DNA of 64,000 nucleotides from Sporolactobacillus shoreicorticis (GTDB lineage: Bacteria > Bacillota > Bacilli > Bacillales > Sporolactobacillaceae), in contig NZ_JAMXWM010000003.1 in assembly GCF_024125445.1 (NCBI RefSeq), positions 186,001 through 250,000 on the forward strand, written 5' to 3'. Shown here piece by piece: positions 27,711-36,603 of this stretch. How positions within the stretch are numbered: position 1 is the stretch's first letter; the number at the start of each line of letters is the position of its first letter. Both the position numbers and the translations under genes were made by a program. The notes under the pieces are model-generated. The model made no database searches and was not told where the DNA came from. It was given only the letters and a program-made list of their open reading frames with translations.

Positions 27711-28349
27711 TTATTTTGTAAATAAGTGATTCTGGTAGGCATAGACAGCTGCCTGCGTGCGATCCGAGACATCCAGTTTACTGAAAATGCTGCTGACATG
27801 TGTTTTCACTGTTTTGATACCGATAAACAGTGTTTCGGCGATTTCTGCGTTATTTCTTCCGTCCGCAATCAACCGCAGAACTTCCTTTTCTCGTGCAGTC
27901 AACTGATCAAACGGTTGCGGATTCCTATGCAGACCCGCCACGAGTTTCTGTGCCACTTTCCCGTCAATGACTGTTTTCCCACGATGTGCTTTATGAATCG
28001 CCTGAATGATTTCATCAGATGATGCTGTTTTCAGTAAGTAGCTCATTGCACCTGCTTCGATCGCCGGAAAAACCTGTTCGTCGTCGTAAAAACTCGTCAG
28101 AATAATGATTTTCTTTGATGGATCTTTGGCAAGAATCTGCTTTGTTGCATCAATTCCATTGCCATTCTCCATAATCAAATCCATCAAAATCACTTCCGGC
28201 TGCAATGCTTCAAATGACTTGACGGCTTCATCGCCGCTCGATGCTTCTCCGACAAGTCCAATATCTTCTTCCGTTGAAAGATAAGCCTTTAATCCTTTCC
28301 TGACCATGTCATGATCATCGACGATCATTACCTTAATATTATCTGTCAT
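27711..28349 (-). CDS. liaR: Cell-envelope stress response regulator LiaR
   Basis: 212 residues: receiver domain with acidic pocket Asp11/Asp12 and phospho-acceptor Asp57 (VILMDLIM), then a NarL-type helix-turn-helix (LTAREKEVLRLIADGRNNAEIAE). The set LiaF-LiaS-LiaR in this order, with an NVxxxH-like receiver, identifies the LiaFSR/VraTSR system that responds to lipid II-active antibiotics. The start overlaps the liaS stop by four bases. No liaIH effector genes lie next to it. Confidence 0.93.
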   Translation of the reverse strand: MTDNIKVMIVDDHDMVRKGLKAYLSTEEDIGLVGEASSGDEAVKSFEALQPEVILMDLIMENGNGIDATKQILAKDPSKKIIILTSFYDDEQVFPAIEAGAMSYLLKTASSDEIIQAIHKAHRGKTVIDGKVAQKLVAGLHRNPQPFDQLTAREKEVLRLIADGRNNAEIAETLFIGIKTVKTHVSSIFSKLDVSDRTQAAVYAYQNHLFTK

Positions 28350-29383
28350 ATGCCCTTTTCCTCCCTATGAATAGGCACACGGATATGGATTGATGTGCCT
28401 TCTCCTTCATGTGTTGCCAACATAAAATGACCGCCGATCTCCTCGGCACGCTCTTTCATCGTCTTCAACCCGTAGGAAGCCACCTTCTCTTGCTTTGGAT
28501 CAAAGCCCTGTCCGTTGTCGAAAACGGTGAGTGTGACGAGCTGATCTTTTTCATGAAGAGACAGAACGACCCTTGTCGCCTCTGAATGACGAAGCGCATT
28601 GGAAAGTGCCTCCTGACTGAGCCGAAATAAATGATTTTCCACACCTTTAGTTAATCCAGGCACCGGATCAATCGACGCCTCAAAATGAATCATCGTTTTG
28701 CCGTCCAATTCTCGGATCAATCGTTCTAATCCTCTATCCAGCGATTCATTATTTAAACGCACCGGTCGAAGATGCAGCAGCAGGGCTCTCATTTCTCCTT
28801 GGGCCTTACGGGCAATGTCTGAGACGTCGGCAATATTTTCTGCCGCAAGATCCGGATTGCTGTGAATCGTTTTTTCAGCCGCCGAAGCGAGCATTGACAG
28901 GGCAAACAGCTGCTGACTGACCGCATCATGTAAATCTCTCGCCAAACGTTGCCGTTCTGCAGTTACCGCCTCGTTTTTAACTTTTACATTCATTTGTACA
29001 TTTTCATCAACCAGCCGCTGCAGGGACTTTACCTGCGTGTCAATTTTATCGGCAAGCTCATTTAAAGATTGTTCCACATGGCTGATCGCTCCGCCGCTCT
29101 CAACGTTCATCCTCGCCGACAGCTTTCCCGAAGACAGCGTCTTGACAAACAGGTCAATGCTGTCCAAATGGTCAAGAAGCAGCCGATAATCCTTTGTTAA
29201 AGCATTCGTTTCTAAAACAAATTGAATCAGGAAGCTGCAGAAAAAGCTCAACGCACTGATAAGCAGGGCATGATCTGATGGAACAAACCAGAAAAAGATC
29301 TGCATTGCTGCGAAAAGCAGGAGTGATGAAAAGAAACTGACAATGAATTGGAATCTTGCTGTGCGAATTCGATAATTATGCAT
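28346..29383 (-). CDS. liaS: Cell-envelope stress sensor kinase LiaS
   Basis: 345 residues. Two N-terminal membrane segments (about residues 11-30 and 37-55) with almost no extracellular loop, typical of intramembrane-sensing kinases, then a HAMP-like linker, the HisKA_3 motif ERQRLARDLHDAVSQQLFAL with the phospho-accepting His, and an HATPase domain (DNGQGFD). ATG at 29383 chosen because AGGTG lies six bases before; a TTG at 29386 is also possible. Confidence 0.92.
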   Translation of the reverse strand: MHNYRIRTARFQFIVSFFSSLLLFAAMQIFFWFVPSDHALLISALSFFCSFLIQFVLETNALTKDYRLLLDHLDSIDLFVKTLSSGKLSARMNVESGGAISHVEQSLNELADKIDTQVKSLQRLVDENVQMNVKVKNEAVTAERQRLARDLHDAVSQQLFALSMLASAAEKTIHSNPDLAAENIADVSDIARKAQGEMRALLLHLRPVRLNNESLDRGLERLIRELDGKTMIHFEASIDPVPGLTKGVENHLFRLSQEALSNALRHSEATRVVLSLHEKDQLVTLTVFDNGQGFDPKQEKVASYGLKTMKERAEEIGGHFMLATHEGEGTSIHIRVPIHREEKGI

Positions 29384-29386
29384 CAA

Positions 29387-30199
29387 TCACACCTGCGCAA
29401 TACTTAAATCAATGACCTGAAAGTCAAAGTTAAAGTCTATTTTTCGCGTTGCTTCATCATAGTTCGGGGTCTGATAACTGACATTGCGCAGCACACCGCT
29501 CTGTTTGTTTTTTCCGATTTTCGCATCCCCCACCTTCGCCCGCAGATGAATTCTGTATGCGAGATCATCTGGTAAAGTTATTCGAATATTCCCTACCCAT
29601 CCGCTCAAGGTAATCGGAATCGTTTCTTCAGGAATAAATGCCTTGGTGAAATCAAAGGTATAATCGCCGATTCGTACACGTTCGTTCATCGGCTTAACCA
29701 TCCAATTATCATGCTTAAAGGTCGAATCATTTACAAATTTATAAGAATCATGCTCGTTTTTTGACGATTCATCCTTATCGTCTTCATTATCCCATGCAAA
29801 ATCAATACGATGATTGTGGTGCTTTCGCCAATGCCTTTTGCGCTCATCGGTTACGGAAACCGTAAAGTTTTTTCCGAACAGCATGCCTAATCCAAAATAA
29901 ATGATTAAATAGGGCCATAGTTTCCAGAAATCCGTCCATTCGAAAACAATGAGGTCCGACTGACCGGCATAGAGCAAGCCACCGTAGATCAAAAATAAAA
30001 ATCCCCAGAAGACATGCGGCTTTTTTCGGTCAAAGAGTGGAATGACAAGCAGCAGCACTCCAAATAGAATTGCCAAAAACGGAAAGTAAGTGCTGAAAAT
30101 CGGCATCATTCCCTGGGAAATAAGATTAAGACTGTCAAGCAGCCAATAGACGCCAAGCAAAACGACAGCCAGCGCAGCCAGCAGTTTTCCAAAAGACAT
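29387..30199 (-). CDS. liaF: LiaF, inhibitor of LiaRS signalling
   Basis: 270 residues: about four membrane segments in the first 110 residues, a charged linker, and a C-terminal soluble beta-rich domain (DUF2154/LiaF C-terminal type) with ITLSGWVGNIRITLPDDL. LiaF keeps LiaS inactive without envelope stress. AAAGGATGAGG precedes the ATG. The stop touches the liaS start region, so the three genes form one operon. Confidence 0.9.
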   Translation of the reverse strand: MSFGKLLAALAVVLLGVYWLLDSLNLISQGMMPIFSTYFPFLAILFGVLLLVIPLFDRKKPHVFWGFLFLIYGGLLYAGQSDLIVFEWTDFWKLWPYLIIYFGLGMLFGKNFTVSVTDERKRHWRKHHNHRIDFAWDNEDDKDESSKNEHDSYKFVNDSTFKHDNWMVKPMNERVRIGDYTFDFTKAFIPEETIPITLSGWVGNIRITLPDDLAYRIHLRAKVGDAKIGKNKQSGVLRNVSYQTPNYDEATRKIDFNFDFQVIDLSIAQV

Positions 30200-30461
30200 T
30201 TTGCCTCATCCTTTCTTCGCTATCATAAGCCGCGTCCGAGCGGCGCCTGTACAAAGTTTATAGTTTAACTATACAGAGTAGTGCGCTTCATTTCCATAGA
30301 CTGTGAACGGTTTTTTTCTCCGTCCCAAGTCGGAACGATCGGTATAAAAATGTGAACGGATCATGACAATAAGGATTATGTCCAACGTTTTCCACTGAAT
30401 AGGTTTATTATTAAAATTGTGAGGGTCATTTGAAAATATGTTTGATGAGAGGGTGAATGAG

Positions 30462-30896
30462 ATGGACAAAAAAGTCCAGGCATTAATTGATGGTCTGAAC
30501 AAAGACCTTGCAGGCGAATATTCTGCAGTGATTCAGTACAATTATTATGCGACAACGGTATCTGGTCTGAACTACCAAATTCTCAAACCTTTTTTTGAGG
30601 AAGAGATTCCTGATGAATTAGGTCATGCCGCATATCTTTCTGAAAAAATTGCGAACCTCGGCGGTGAACCGACAACCGTTCCTGCCCCGGTTGCCACGGT
30701 GAGCGATGCCAAAGCGATGCTCGAAGGAGCACGTCAGGCTGAAGCAGACACACTGGACAACTATCGTGAGCGCCGCAGTCAGGCTCAAGAACTCGGTATG
30801 ATCGAACTGGTTGTTAAATTGGAGGATATGATCGCTGACGAACAGAATCACTTGGAAAAATTGACAAAGATCTTGACTGATCCCGTTTTTGCCTGA
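30462..30896 (+). CDS. Ferritin-like di-iron protein (bacterioferritin/Dps class)
   Basis: 144 residues from the ATG at 30462, chosen for the GAGAGGG site; an ATG at 30438 has none. It keeps the complete di-iron ligand set at bacterioferritin spacing: Glu19, Glu52, His55, Glu94, Glu127 and His130 (EYSAVIQY, PDELGHAAY, AEADTLDNY, DEQNHLEKL). I do not see the haem-ligand Met at position 52 of classical bacterioferritins. Likely oxidises and stores or detoxifies iron. Monocistronic, with a terminator 12 bases downstream. Confidence 0.8.
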   Translation: MDKKVQALIDGLNKDLAGEYSAVIQYNYYATTVSGLNYQILKPFFEEEIPDELGHAAYLSEKIANLGGEPTTVPAPVATVSDAKAMLEGARQAEADTLDNYRERRSQAQELGMIELVVKLEDMIADEQNHLEKLTKILTDPVFA

Positions 30897-30908
30897 AAAT
30901 AAGATCCA

Positions 30909-30946
30909 AAAAACCGGAGCGGAGGATGATCCCCGCCCCGGTTTTT
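30909..30946 (+). terminator. Bidirectional terminator between ferritin-like gene and ecsB
   Basis: AAAACCGG-GCGG pairs with CCCCGC-CCGGTTTTT, with T-rich flanks on both strands. It serves both convergent genes. Confidence 0.75.
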
Positions 30947-30950
30947 CACT

Positions 30951-32171
30951 TTATTCTGCCGGCTGTCGAATACGACGTTTTGTAAAAACATAAGCGAAAA
31001 TCAGACTGACAGCAAAGCCTGTACAAAGGAAAAGAAGAAAATCAATGAACGAGCGCGCACCGGCCCCTGCTGCAATGCTCAGTACTGCGGCTTGTCCAAC
31101 GAGAAACCGTGCAATCATTTGAACGAACGGATCGTTTTTCAAGCGTTTACTAATCGGATACAGCCCAGCAAGTGCCTGCGGAAAAGGATGGCTCCAAATC
31201 GGCAGGAGCTGTAACCCGGTCAAATAGAGGACGGACACCACAATGAAAACGGAAAACCATCCGACGTTGAGAAAAAAACCAAGCAGTGCGCCAATGACCG
31301 TCAACCGCACGTACATTCCTAAATATTCGTCAGAACGCAGGAACGTTTTAATAAACAGCTGCTTGAACACCTCTTTTTCTTCAAAATGCTGAACCGGGAA
31401 TAATCCGCTGAGTATGCGCCGCGGACGGGTACGTCTTCTCAATCGAGGAACATCTGTAAACAGATTAGCAAAGCGAAGAAAAGTCATGGCCTGACGGTTA
31501 TCGCTGTCGCATATACTGTTCCAGTGCAGCAGCCCTCCTGATGCCTGGCGGCGAAACAAAAAAAATAGTGTAAGCAGCATAATGGCAACGCATGCCCCAA
31601 TAACATAAAGGGGTTGACGGCTGAGTACAAAATAGAACAGACAAAAGGTAAGAACCGTTCGCAGGAAACGGAGCGGCATCGTATCCTCAATAAACTGCTC
31701 CTGCCAGCTGCAATCAATAGCCCATGCTTTCGCAGCAAGCAGGACAACTGCCCCAAGTAAGAACGAACTGCCACCATAACCTGATTCATGACTGTAGAGT
31801 GGCATGCTGATGATCCACACACCCAGTAAAGTGACGCTCTGGATCATAAAACTGTACCATCTGCTCCTGCGAAAATAATCGTCAAGTTCTGATTCTGCAG
31901 GCAATAAAAAGACCAGATCCGCACGCCTGATAAATGTCCGAATCGGGGCATGGGCACAAACAAAAGTCAACAGAATACTAACTAAAAGCGTTCCCGGGAA
32001 ATGGTCAGGCAGCAGATCCAGCCACTTTTTATAGTAGAAGCCGCCGATCAGAATCATGGCATAAATGAAAAACATCAACCCACTATTTCGTCCAATCAGA
32101 TTCCAATAACGAAGCTGCATCTGAAAATTGTCCCGGCAGCGCTTTTTCCAGAGCCTGTTCATTTCATCCAT
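30951..32171 (-). CDS. ecsB: ABC transporter permease EcsB
   Basis: 406 residues with many hydrophobic segments and the EcsB-type N-terminus (LWKKRCRDNFQMQLRYWNLI). EcsAB is a conserved Firmicute ABC transporter needed for normal protein secretion, RasP-dependent intramembrane proteolysis, competence and sporulation; its substrate is not settled. It overlaps the ecsA end by 13 bases. The ecsC gene that follows in B. subtilis is missing. Confidence 0.88.
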   Translation of the reverse strand: MDEMNRLWKKRCRDNFQMQLRYWNLIGRNSGLMFFIYAMILIGGFYYKKWLDLLPDHFPGTLLVSILLTFVCAHAPIRTFIRRADLVFLLPAESELDDYFRRSRWYSFMIQSVTLLGVWIISMPLYSHESGYGGSSFLLGAVVLLAAKAWAIDCSWQEQFIEDTMPLRFLRTVLTFCLFYFVLSRQPLYVIGACVAIMLLTLFFLFRRQASGGLLHWNSICDSDNRQAMTFLRFANLFTDVPRLRRRTRPRRILSGLFPVQHFEEKEVFKQLFIKTFLRSDEYLGMYVRLTVIGALLGFFLNVGWFSVFIVVSVLYLTGLQLLPIWSHPFPQALAGLYPISKRLKNDPFVQMIARFLVGQAAVLSIAAGAGARSFIDFLLFLCTGFAVSLIFAYVFTKRRIRQPAE

Positions 32172-32911
32172 TGCGTCTCGCCCCTCGCTACGGCCAGATA
32201 GATTTCATGAAGACTTGCCTTCTGGTCTCCAAATTGCTGACGAATCTTATCCAGGGTACCTTGCACGGCGATTCGTCCTTCATGCAAAATGATGAACCGG
32301 TCACAATATTGTTCTGCAGTCGTCAATATATGTGTGGACATCAAAATGGACGCGCCGGAGCGTTTCATATCGCTCATAAGGTCGAGCAGCGATTGAATGC
32401 CAATCGGATCCAGACCGACAAAAGGCTCATCTACAATGTAGAGATCAGGCCGAACAAGAAAAGCACACATGATCATCACTTTCTGGCGCATCCCTTTTGA
32501 AAAATGTATGGGAAACCAATGTTTCTTCTTTTCCATATTAAAGAGACGAAGCAGCCGCTCACTTCGTTCTTCATAAGTCTTTCTATCTAAATGATACGCC
32601 ATCGCCGTCGTCTGCAAGTGTTCCTCTAATGTCAGCTGTTCATAGAGTTCCGGCATTTCCGGAACATAGGCAATGCTTTTTCTGTAGGAACTCTTGTCCT
32701 CTCGAAGTGTTTTTCCGTCAACACGTATCTCACCGGAAAAGGGTTGTAGAAGTCCAAGAATATGTTTAATGGTCGTACTTTTGCCGGCGCCGTTCAAACC
32801 GACCAGACCGACCAGTTCACCCGCGTTCATCTCAAACGATACGTCATGAAGTACCGGACGCTGCCGAGAATAGCCGCCACTTAATTGCTTTACAGTCAAT
32901 ACCGGATTCAT
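32159..32911 (-). CDS. ecsA: ABC transporter ATPase EcsA
   Basis: 250 residues from the ATG at 32911 (MNPVLTVKQLSGGYSRQ), which aligns with the EcsA start and has AGAGGC upstream; an ATG at 32929 overlapping the previous stop is the alternative. Walker A GLNGAGKSTT, signature HFSKGMRQKVMIMCAFL and Walker B LYIVDEPFVGLDP follow EcsA very closely. Partner of EcsB in the membrane. Confidence 0.93.
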   Translation of the reverse strand: MNPVLTVKQLSGGYSRQRPVLHDVSFEMNAGELVGLVGLNGAGKSTTIKHILGLLQPFSGEIRVDGKTLREDKSSYRKSIAYVPEMPELYEQLTLEEHLQTTAMAYHLDRKTYEERSERLLRLFNMEKKKHWFPIHFSKGMRQKVMIMCAFLVRPDLYIVDEPFVGLDPIGIQSLLDLMSDMKRSGASILMSTHILTTAEQYCDRFIILHEGRIAVQGTLDKIRQQFGDQKASLHEIYLAVARGETQWMK

Positions 32912-32925
32912 AGTTCTAGCCTCTT

Positions 32926-34602
32926 TCATTTTTTTCCTTGGAGAGTGAACGTTTTTACTGCCGAAACAATTTCATCCGTATCAATATAATCGACAGCCAC
33001 TTTGTCGCCAGTCTTTAAAAAGACACTGTACGGATTTTGAGCTGAGGTCACAGTGAAAATTTTGTCGCTGCCGTCAACCATGAATTGGACCACGGTCTGA
33101 CGCGAATCGTTATCCTGATACTTGTAGACCTGAGTCACATCGCCGCTCTGTTTTTTTAACAGGGCCTTGTTTGTCGGAGAGGCGCTGTCGCCGCCCAGTT
33201 TGGTCGCAACCGCGTATTTATAGTTATCGAACAAGCTGCGCTTATCAGTCTCCGCACTGTAGACATTCTCATTTTTCGCATGAATCAGCATCATTTCGCG
33301 CAATACATTGTTGCTGTCCATCAATGGCACCACCCATGTTTCCTGTCCGTAAATCGTGTAGAGGTTGGGAATACCTGCCTCATATTTATTCTGTTTAAAT
33401 GTTTTTTCGGCGACATTCATCGCGGATTTTCCGTTAAGCAGGCCGTTTGCGTTTGAATAATAAGTGATTTTTCCGGTTCGTGTGTTCAGCATGGAATAGC
33501 CGACCATCGCACCGCTTCCTGACTTCGGCCTCGTAAAATCGGTGAACCAGTTCAACCGAAGTGCGTGATCAAAAACGCCGTTCACCTCGTCGGAATGCGA
33601 CCATTCGGTCGGCCGCTTGACGTCCTCCTGAGCAAACAGTTTATTCCAAAACCCGTGCACGTTCTCTCCGTACCAATCATTCCACTGTTCTGCAACATTT
33701 GAAGGAATGGCTTGGTCAATGAATGCAGGCAGTTTATCCATTGTGTACTGACGCACATTCCCTGTTTTCGGATCAACAACAAATACGCCCTTAATATCAG
33801 GGATTTGCCGCAGCTTCTGATAATAGCCGTAGGCAACTACATAATAAGGGTTGCCTGTTTCGTCCGGTTCGAAACTCGGGCGGAATAAAATCGGCTTTGC
33901 ATGCTTGCTGCGCACGAGCCGCTTCAAGTTCTCCGAAAAATAGGCAGACGGCACATACTTCATCTCTTTTTTTATCAAAGAAGCATTCGCATTTTCGTCT
34001 TCGGCGCTCATTCGAATATACCCGGGAACGCGATGGCTTTTCATCCATTTAAAAAAGCCGCTGTACTCAATTGGTGTCACCCAATAGAGATGTCCGTCGA
34101 TTTTTTGCAGTGAGGTATGACCCAGTTCATAATAGGAGACATGCGCAAGCTCGCCCAGTACTTTTTCACTTTTATAACGTGCATATCTTTCCGGAACGAC
34201 AGGAATATGCTGCTCATTCATCGCTTGCGCCGTGCGGTCGACCACCGTCGTTTTGGCCGCGGCAAAATCATATTTCGCCTTTGTCACTGCAAATGGGTAA
34301 ATAAACTGAAGAAAGCAGAAAAACAAAAGCATCAGTATTCCGGCACATACATTTATCGAGATCAGATGCTCTTTTGAATAAACAAGATCAAAAACAAGAA
34401 ACAGTCCCCAGAAAAGCGATCCATAGCTCAGGAATGCCTGCCATGTATGATCGACCAGTCCAAAGTATGACAGAATAAACAAGATGATCAGGCCCGCAAT
34501 GACTCGAGCCGCCTGAATCGCTAAAAAGAGTTTGCTCCTCATTTTTTTCTTCCACACAAATGGGTTTAAGGTTAATGCAAGTAAACTGAATAAGTAAATC
34601 AT
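32926..34602 (-). CDS. Conserved membrane-anchored protein of unknown function, first gene of the ecs operon
   Basis: 558 residues. Four hydrophobic segments lie in the first 110 residues (LSYFGLVDHTW region, LFWGLFLVFDLVY, ILMLLFFCFLQFIYPFAV), followed by a 440-residue soluble, presumably extracellular part. That part contains two similar modules with VDPKTGNVRQYTMDKLPAFI and LNTRTGKITYYSNANG, each with a conserved strand-turn-strand [V/L]xxxTGxxxxY. I do not recognise a named family. It precedes ecsA with a 4-base stop/start overlap available, in the same direction, so it is probably cotranscribed. B. subtilis has no such gene at this site. Confidence 0.8.
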   Translation of the reverse strand: MIYLFSLLALTLNPFVWKKKMRSKLFLAIQAARVIAGLIILFILSYFGLVDHTWQAFLSYGSLFWGLFLVFDLVYSKEHLISINVCAGILMLLFFCFLQFIYPFAVTKAKYDFAAAKTTVVDRTAQAMNEQHIPVVPERYARYKSEKVLGELAHVSYYELGHTSLQKIDGHLYWVTPIEYSGFFKWMKSHRVPGYIRMSAEDENANASLIKKEMKYVPSAYFSENLKRLVRSKHAKPILFRPSFEPDETGNPYYVVAYGYYQKLRQIPDIKGVFVVDPKTGNVRQYTMDKLPAFIDQAIPSNVAEQWNDWYGENVHGFWNKLFAQEDVKRPTEWSHSDEVNGVFDHALRLNWFTDFTRPKSGSGAMVGYSMLNTRTGKITYYSNANGLLNGKSAMNVAEKTFKQNKYEAGIPNLYTIYGQETWVVPLMDSNNVLREMMLIHAKNENVYSAETDKRSLFDNYKYAVATKLGGDSASPTNKALLKKQSGDVTQVYKYQDNDSRQTVVQFMVDGSDKIFTVTSAQNPYSVFLKTGDKVAVDYIDTDEIVSAVKTFTLQGKK

Positions 34603-34793
34603 AAGGTCCCCCGTCTCTGGTCTGTAACGGTCGGCCGATCATGCGCCGACGTCTTTTAATTATATTGTAACGTACTTCAAGGATCAGACGCCAGATCTGA
34701 ATTTTATATTCATCATGATCCTGCCCAATCCCTTTATGAAACCGGTAAAAAATGTGCTAAAATAAGAAAAAAACATAGACGAGGATGATTTTT

Positions 34794-35225
34794 ATGTGCG
34801 AGGCATCGAACTGCATTTTCTGCAAGATCATTAATGGAGAAATTCCAAGCGCAAAAGTATACGAGGATGACAACATCTTTGCATTTCTCGATTTGGGACA
34901 AGTAACTAAGGGACATACGCTGATCATTCCTAAGGTACATCGGAAAGATATTTTTCATTTGGAACCTGAAATTGCTGAGAAATTATTCAGTAAAGTGCCG
35001 GTCATCGCAAAAGCAATTCAAAAAGCCTTCCATCCGGTCGGTATGAATTTGTTGAATAATAACAGCGAACTCGCCGGTCAGAGCGTGTTTCATTACCATC
35101 TGCACCTGATCCCTCGCTATGGGAAAGACGACACATTCTCATTCCGTTTCCAGTCGCACATGGATGAATACTCAGATGAAGCTCGCGCCGAGATCGCTCA
35201 GGCGATTGCAAAAGAGATTCATTAA
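34794..35225 (+). CDS. hit: HIT-family nucleotide-binding protein Hit
   Basis: 143 residues from the ATG at 34794 (MCEASNCIFC), eight bases after GAGGA. The histidine triad is HYHLHLIPR and the N-terminal zinc motif begins with CIFCKI, as in B. subtilis Hit (YhaE). Members hydrolyse nucleotide phosphoramidates or adenylates. Divergent from the ecs genes, the same arrangement as in B. subtilis. Confidence 0.93.
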   Translation: MCEASNCIFCKIINGEIPSAKVYEDDNIFAFLDLGQVTKGHTLIIPKVHRKDIFHLEPEIAEKLFSKVPVIAKAIQKAFHPVGMNLLNNNSELAGQSVFHYHLHLIPRYGKDDTFSFRFQSHMDEYSDEARAEIAQAIAKEIH

Positions 35226-35251
35226 TTTATGTAAAAATTTCTGAATTTGAA

Positions 35252-35280
35252 TTGAATTTTTCATATAACACGTGTATAGT
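35252..35280 (+). promoter_or_regulatory. Promoter of trpP
   Basis: TTGAAT (35252-35257), 17-base spacer, TATAGT (35275-35280), about 75 bases upstream of the trpP GTG. Confidence 0.7.
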
Positions 35281-35353
35281 ATTGAATACACCTTGCAGCA
35301 GGCCGTTGGGGCACTGTTGAAGGAAACATCAGCTCAGTTGAGGAGAGATCAGC

Positions 35354-35896
35354 GTGAAACTTAAGAATTTGATTATTGTTGCTCTATTACTTGCCATTGG
35401 TACTATATTGCATGCGTTAGTTCCGGGATTCCCTATGAAATCCGATTTTGGACTTGTGATGCTTTTTATATCCCTACTCCTTTTCGCTACACCAAAGAGC
35501 TTTCTAATTATCGGGCTTGCCGACGGGATTTTGGCAGGATTAACAACGACACTTCCGGGAGGATTTATTCCGAATGTTGTAGACAAGTTGATTACGTCTA
35601 CCGTTGTTTTCTTTGTTTTCTACTTAATCGTCAGGCACCTGCAGCCAAGAATTAAGTATGTCTTCGGAGTTGTTTTAGCAGGTCTGGGTACTGTGCTCAG
35701 CGGGACGATGTTCTTGACTGTGGCTATTCTTGTTGCAGGTATGAATTCGTCATCATTCGGTTTCTTGTTTGTCACCATGGTGCTCCCAACTGCACTTGCT
35801 AACTTGGTACTTTTCGCTATCCTTTATCCAATTATCGTCAAGATTGGTGAACGAAGCGGGTTCTTCCGGACCGCACCGAAACCGACACTTCATTGA
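35354..35896 (+). CDS. trpP: Tryptophan transporter TrpP (YhaG)
   Basis: 180 residues, about five membrane segments, S-component-like fold; KNLIIVALLLAIGTILHALVP, KSDFGLVMLFISLLLF and TTTLPGGFIPNVVDKLITS fit YhaG/TrpP, as does the position between hit and ytxH. GTG start at 35354 with TTGAGGAG eight bases upstream. In B. subtilis its translation is blocked by TRAP binding to GAG/UAG triplets around the ribosome binding site; here a few NAG triplets (CAG, CAG, GAG, GAG) lie there, too few to call with confidence. Confidence 0.9.
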   Translation: MKLKNLIIVALLLAIGTILHALVPGFPMKSDFGLVMLFISLLLFATPKSFLIIGLADGILAGLTTTLPGGFIPNVVDKLITSTVVFFVFYLIVRHLQPRIKYVFGVVLAGLGTVLSGTMFLTVAILVAGMNSSSFGFLFVTMVLPTALANLVLFAILYPIIVKIGERSGFFRTAPKPTLH

Positions 35897-35907
35897 TTAC
35901 TAAGCAT

Positions 35908-35942
35908 AAAGCTCTGCTTCTTTTTAGAGGCAGAGCTTTTTT
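35908..35942 (+). terminator. trpP terminator
   Basis: AAAGCTCTGC pairs with GCAGAGCTTT around a 12-base loop, followed by TTTTTT. Confidence 0.85.
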
Positions 35943-36040
35943 ACTGCAATTTGCGTTTTGTTTTTAAGTGATAAGCAGCGTCGGCTAGGGTATAATAGAA
36001 GTAATCACGAACGTATACTTTAATTGAAGAGGTGAATGAA

Positions 36041-36445
36041 ATGGGAAAATTTTTCTCGTACACAATCGGAGCCATTGTCGGTGGGGTAGTTGGCGGCACG
36101 ATCGTTCTCTTGACAACCCCTAAGAAAGGTGAGGAAATTCGAAGCGACATTAAGGAAAAAGCGGTTTCCATTCAGCAGCCATTAAAGGATGCGGCAAATA
36201 ATTTAAGCTTGGTTAAGGATCGTGTCATTGCACTTAAAGATGACAGCGTACCGGTTCTCAAATCGGCAGTCTCGGATATCGGCAATCTGCTGCAAGAGTG
36301 GAAAGAAGATGTCCAGCCCTATCTGACGAAAATCAAGAACAATGTCGTTCAACTGGAAGCGGCAAAAGAAAAGCTGACAAACAAACTGACGGAGCATTCA
36401 CCGGAGAAAAAGCCGGGTGAAGAAGAGACACCGCCATCACTTTAA
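36041..36445 (+). CDS. YtxH/YhaH-family general stress-type membrane protein
   Basis: 134 residues from the ATG at 36041 after GAAGAGGTG. One N-terminal glycine-rich membrane segment (GAIVGGVVGGTIVLL) is followed by the TPKKGEEIR motif typical of YtxH proteins and a long charged helical region. B. subtilis has yhaH at this place. Function is unknown; relatives are sigma-B-controlled, but I see only a TATAAT about 45 bases upstream here. Confidence 0.85.
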   Translation: MGKFFSYTIGAIVGGVVGGTIVLLTTPKKGEEIRSDIKEKAVSIQQPLKDAANNLSLVKDRVIALKDDSVPVLKSAVSDIGNLLQEWKEDVQPYLTKIKNNVVQLEAAKEKLTNKLTEHSPEKKPGEEETPPSL

Positions 36446-36473
36446 CAACAAATTATTCAGCCGAATTAACACT

Positions 36474-36507
36474 AAAAAGACTGGTGCATTGTGCATCAGT
36501 CTTTTTA
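36474..36507 (+). terminator. ytxH terminator
   Basis: AAAAAGACTGGTGCA pairs with TGCATCAGTCTTTTT around TTG, one mismatch; T-rich on both strands. Confidence 0.85.
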
Positions 36508-36603
36508 TACAAATAAGTATAAAGCAACTAAGGCTTGGCAAAGTCAAGTTTTCTAATGATCTGCAATGAATAGATCAACAGCAACCAGCCATTTTTTCTT
36601 TTG

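Noticed and set aside
30380-30437. PerR box upstream of the ferritin-like gene
   Set aside because: TTATTATTAAAATTG matches the PerR consensus too poorly.
35285-35354. TRAP-binding triplets before trpP
   Set aside because: Only four or five NAG triplets with uneven spacing; real TRAP targets usually have nine or more. Not enough to list.
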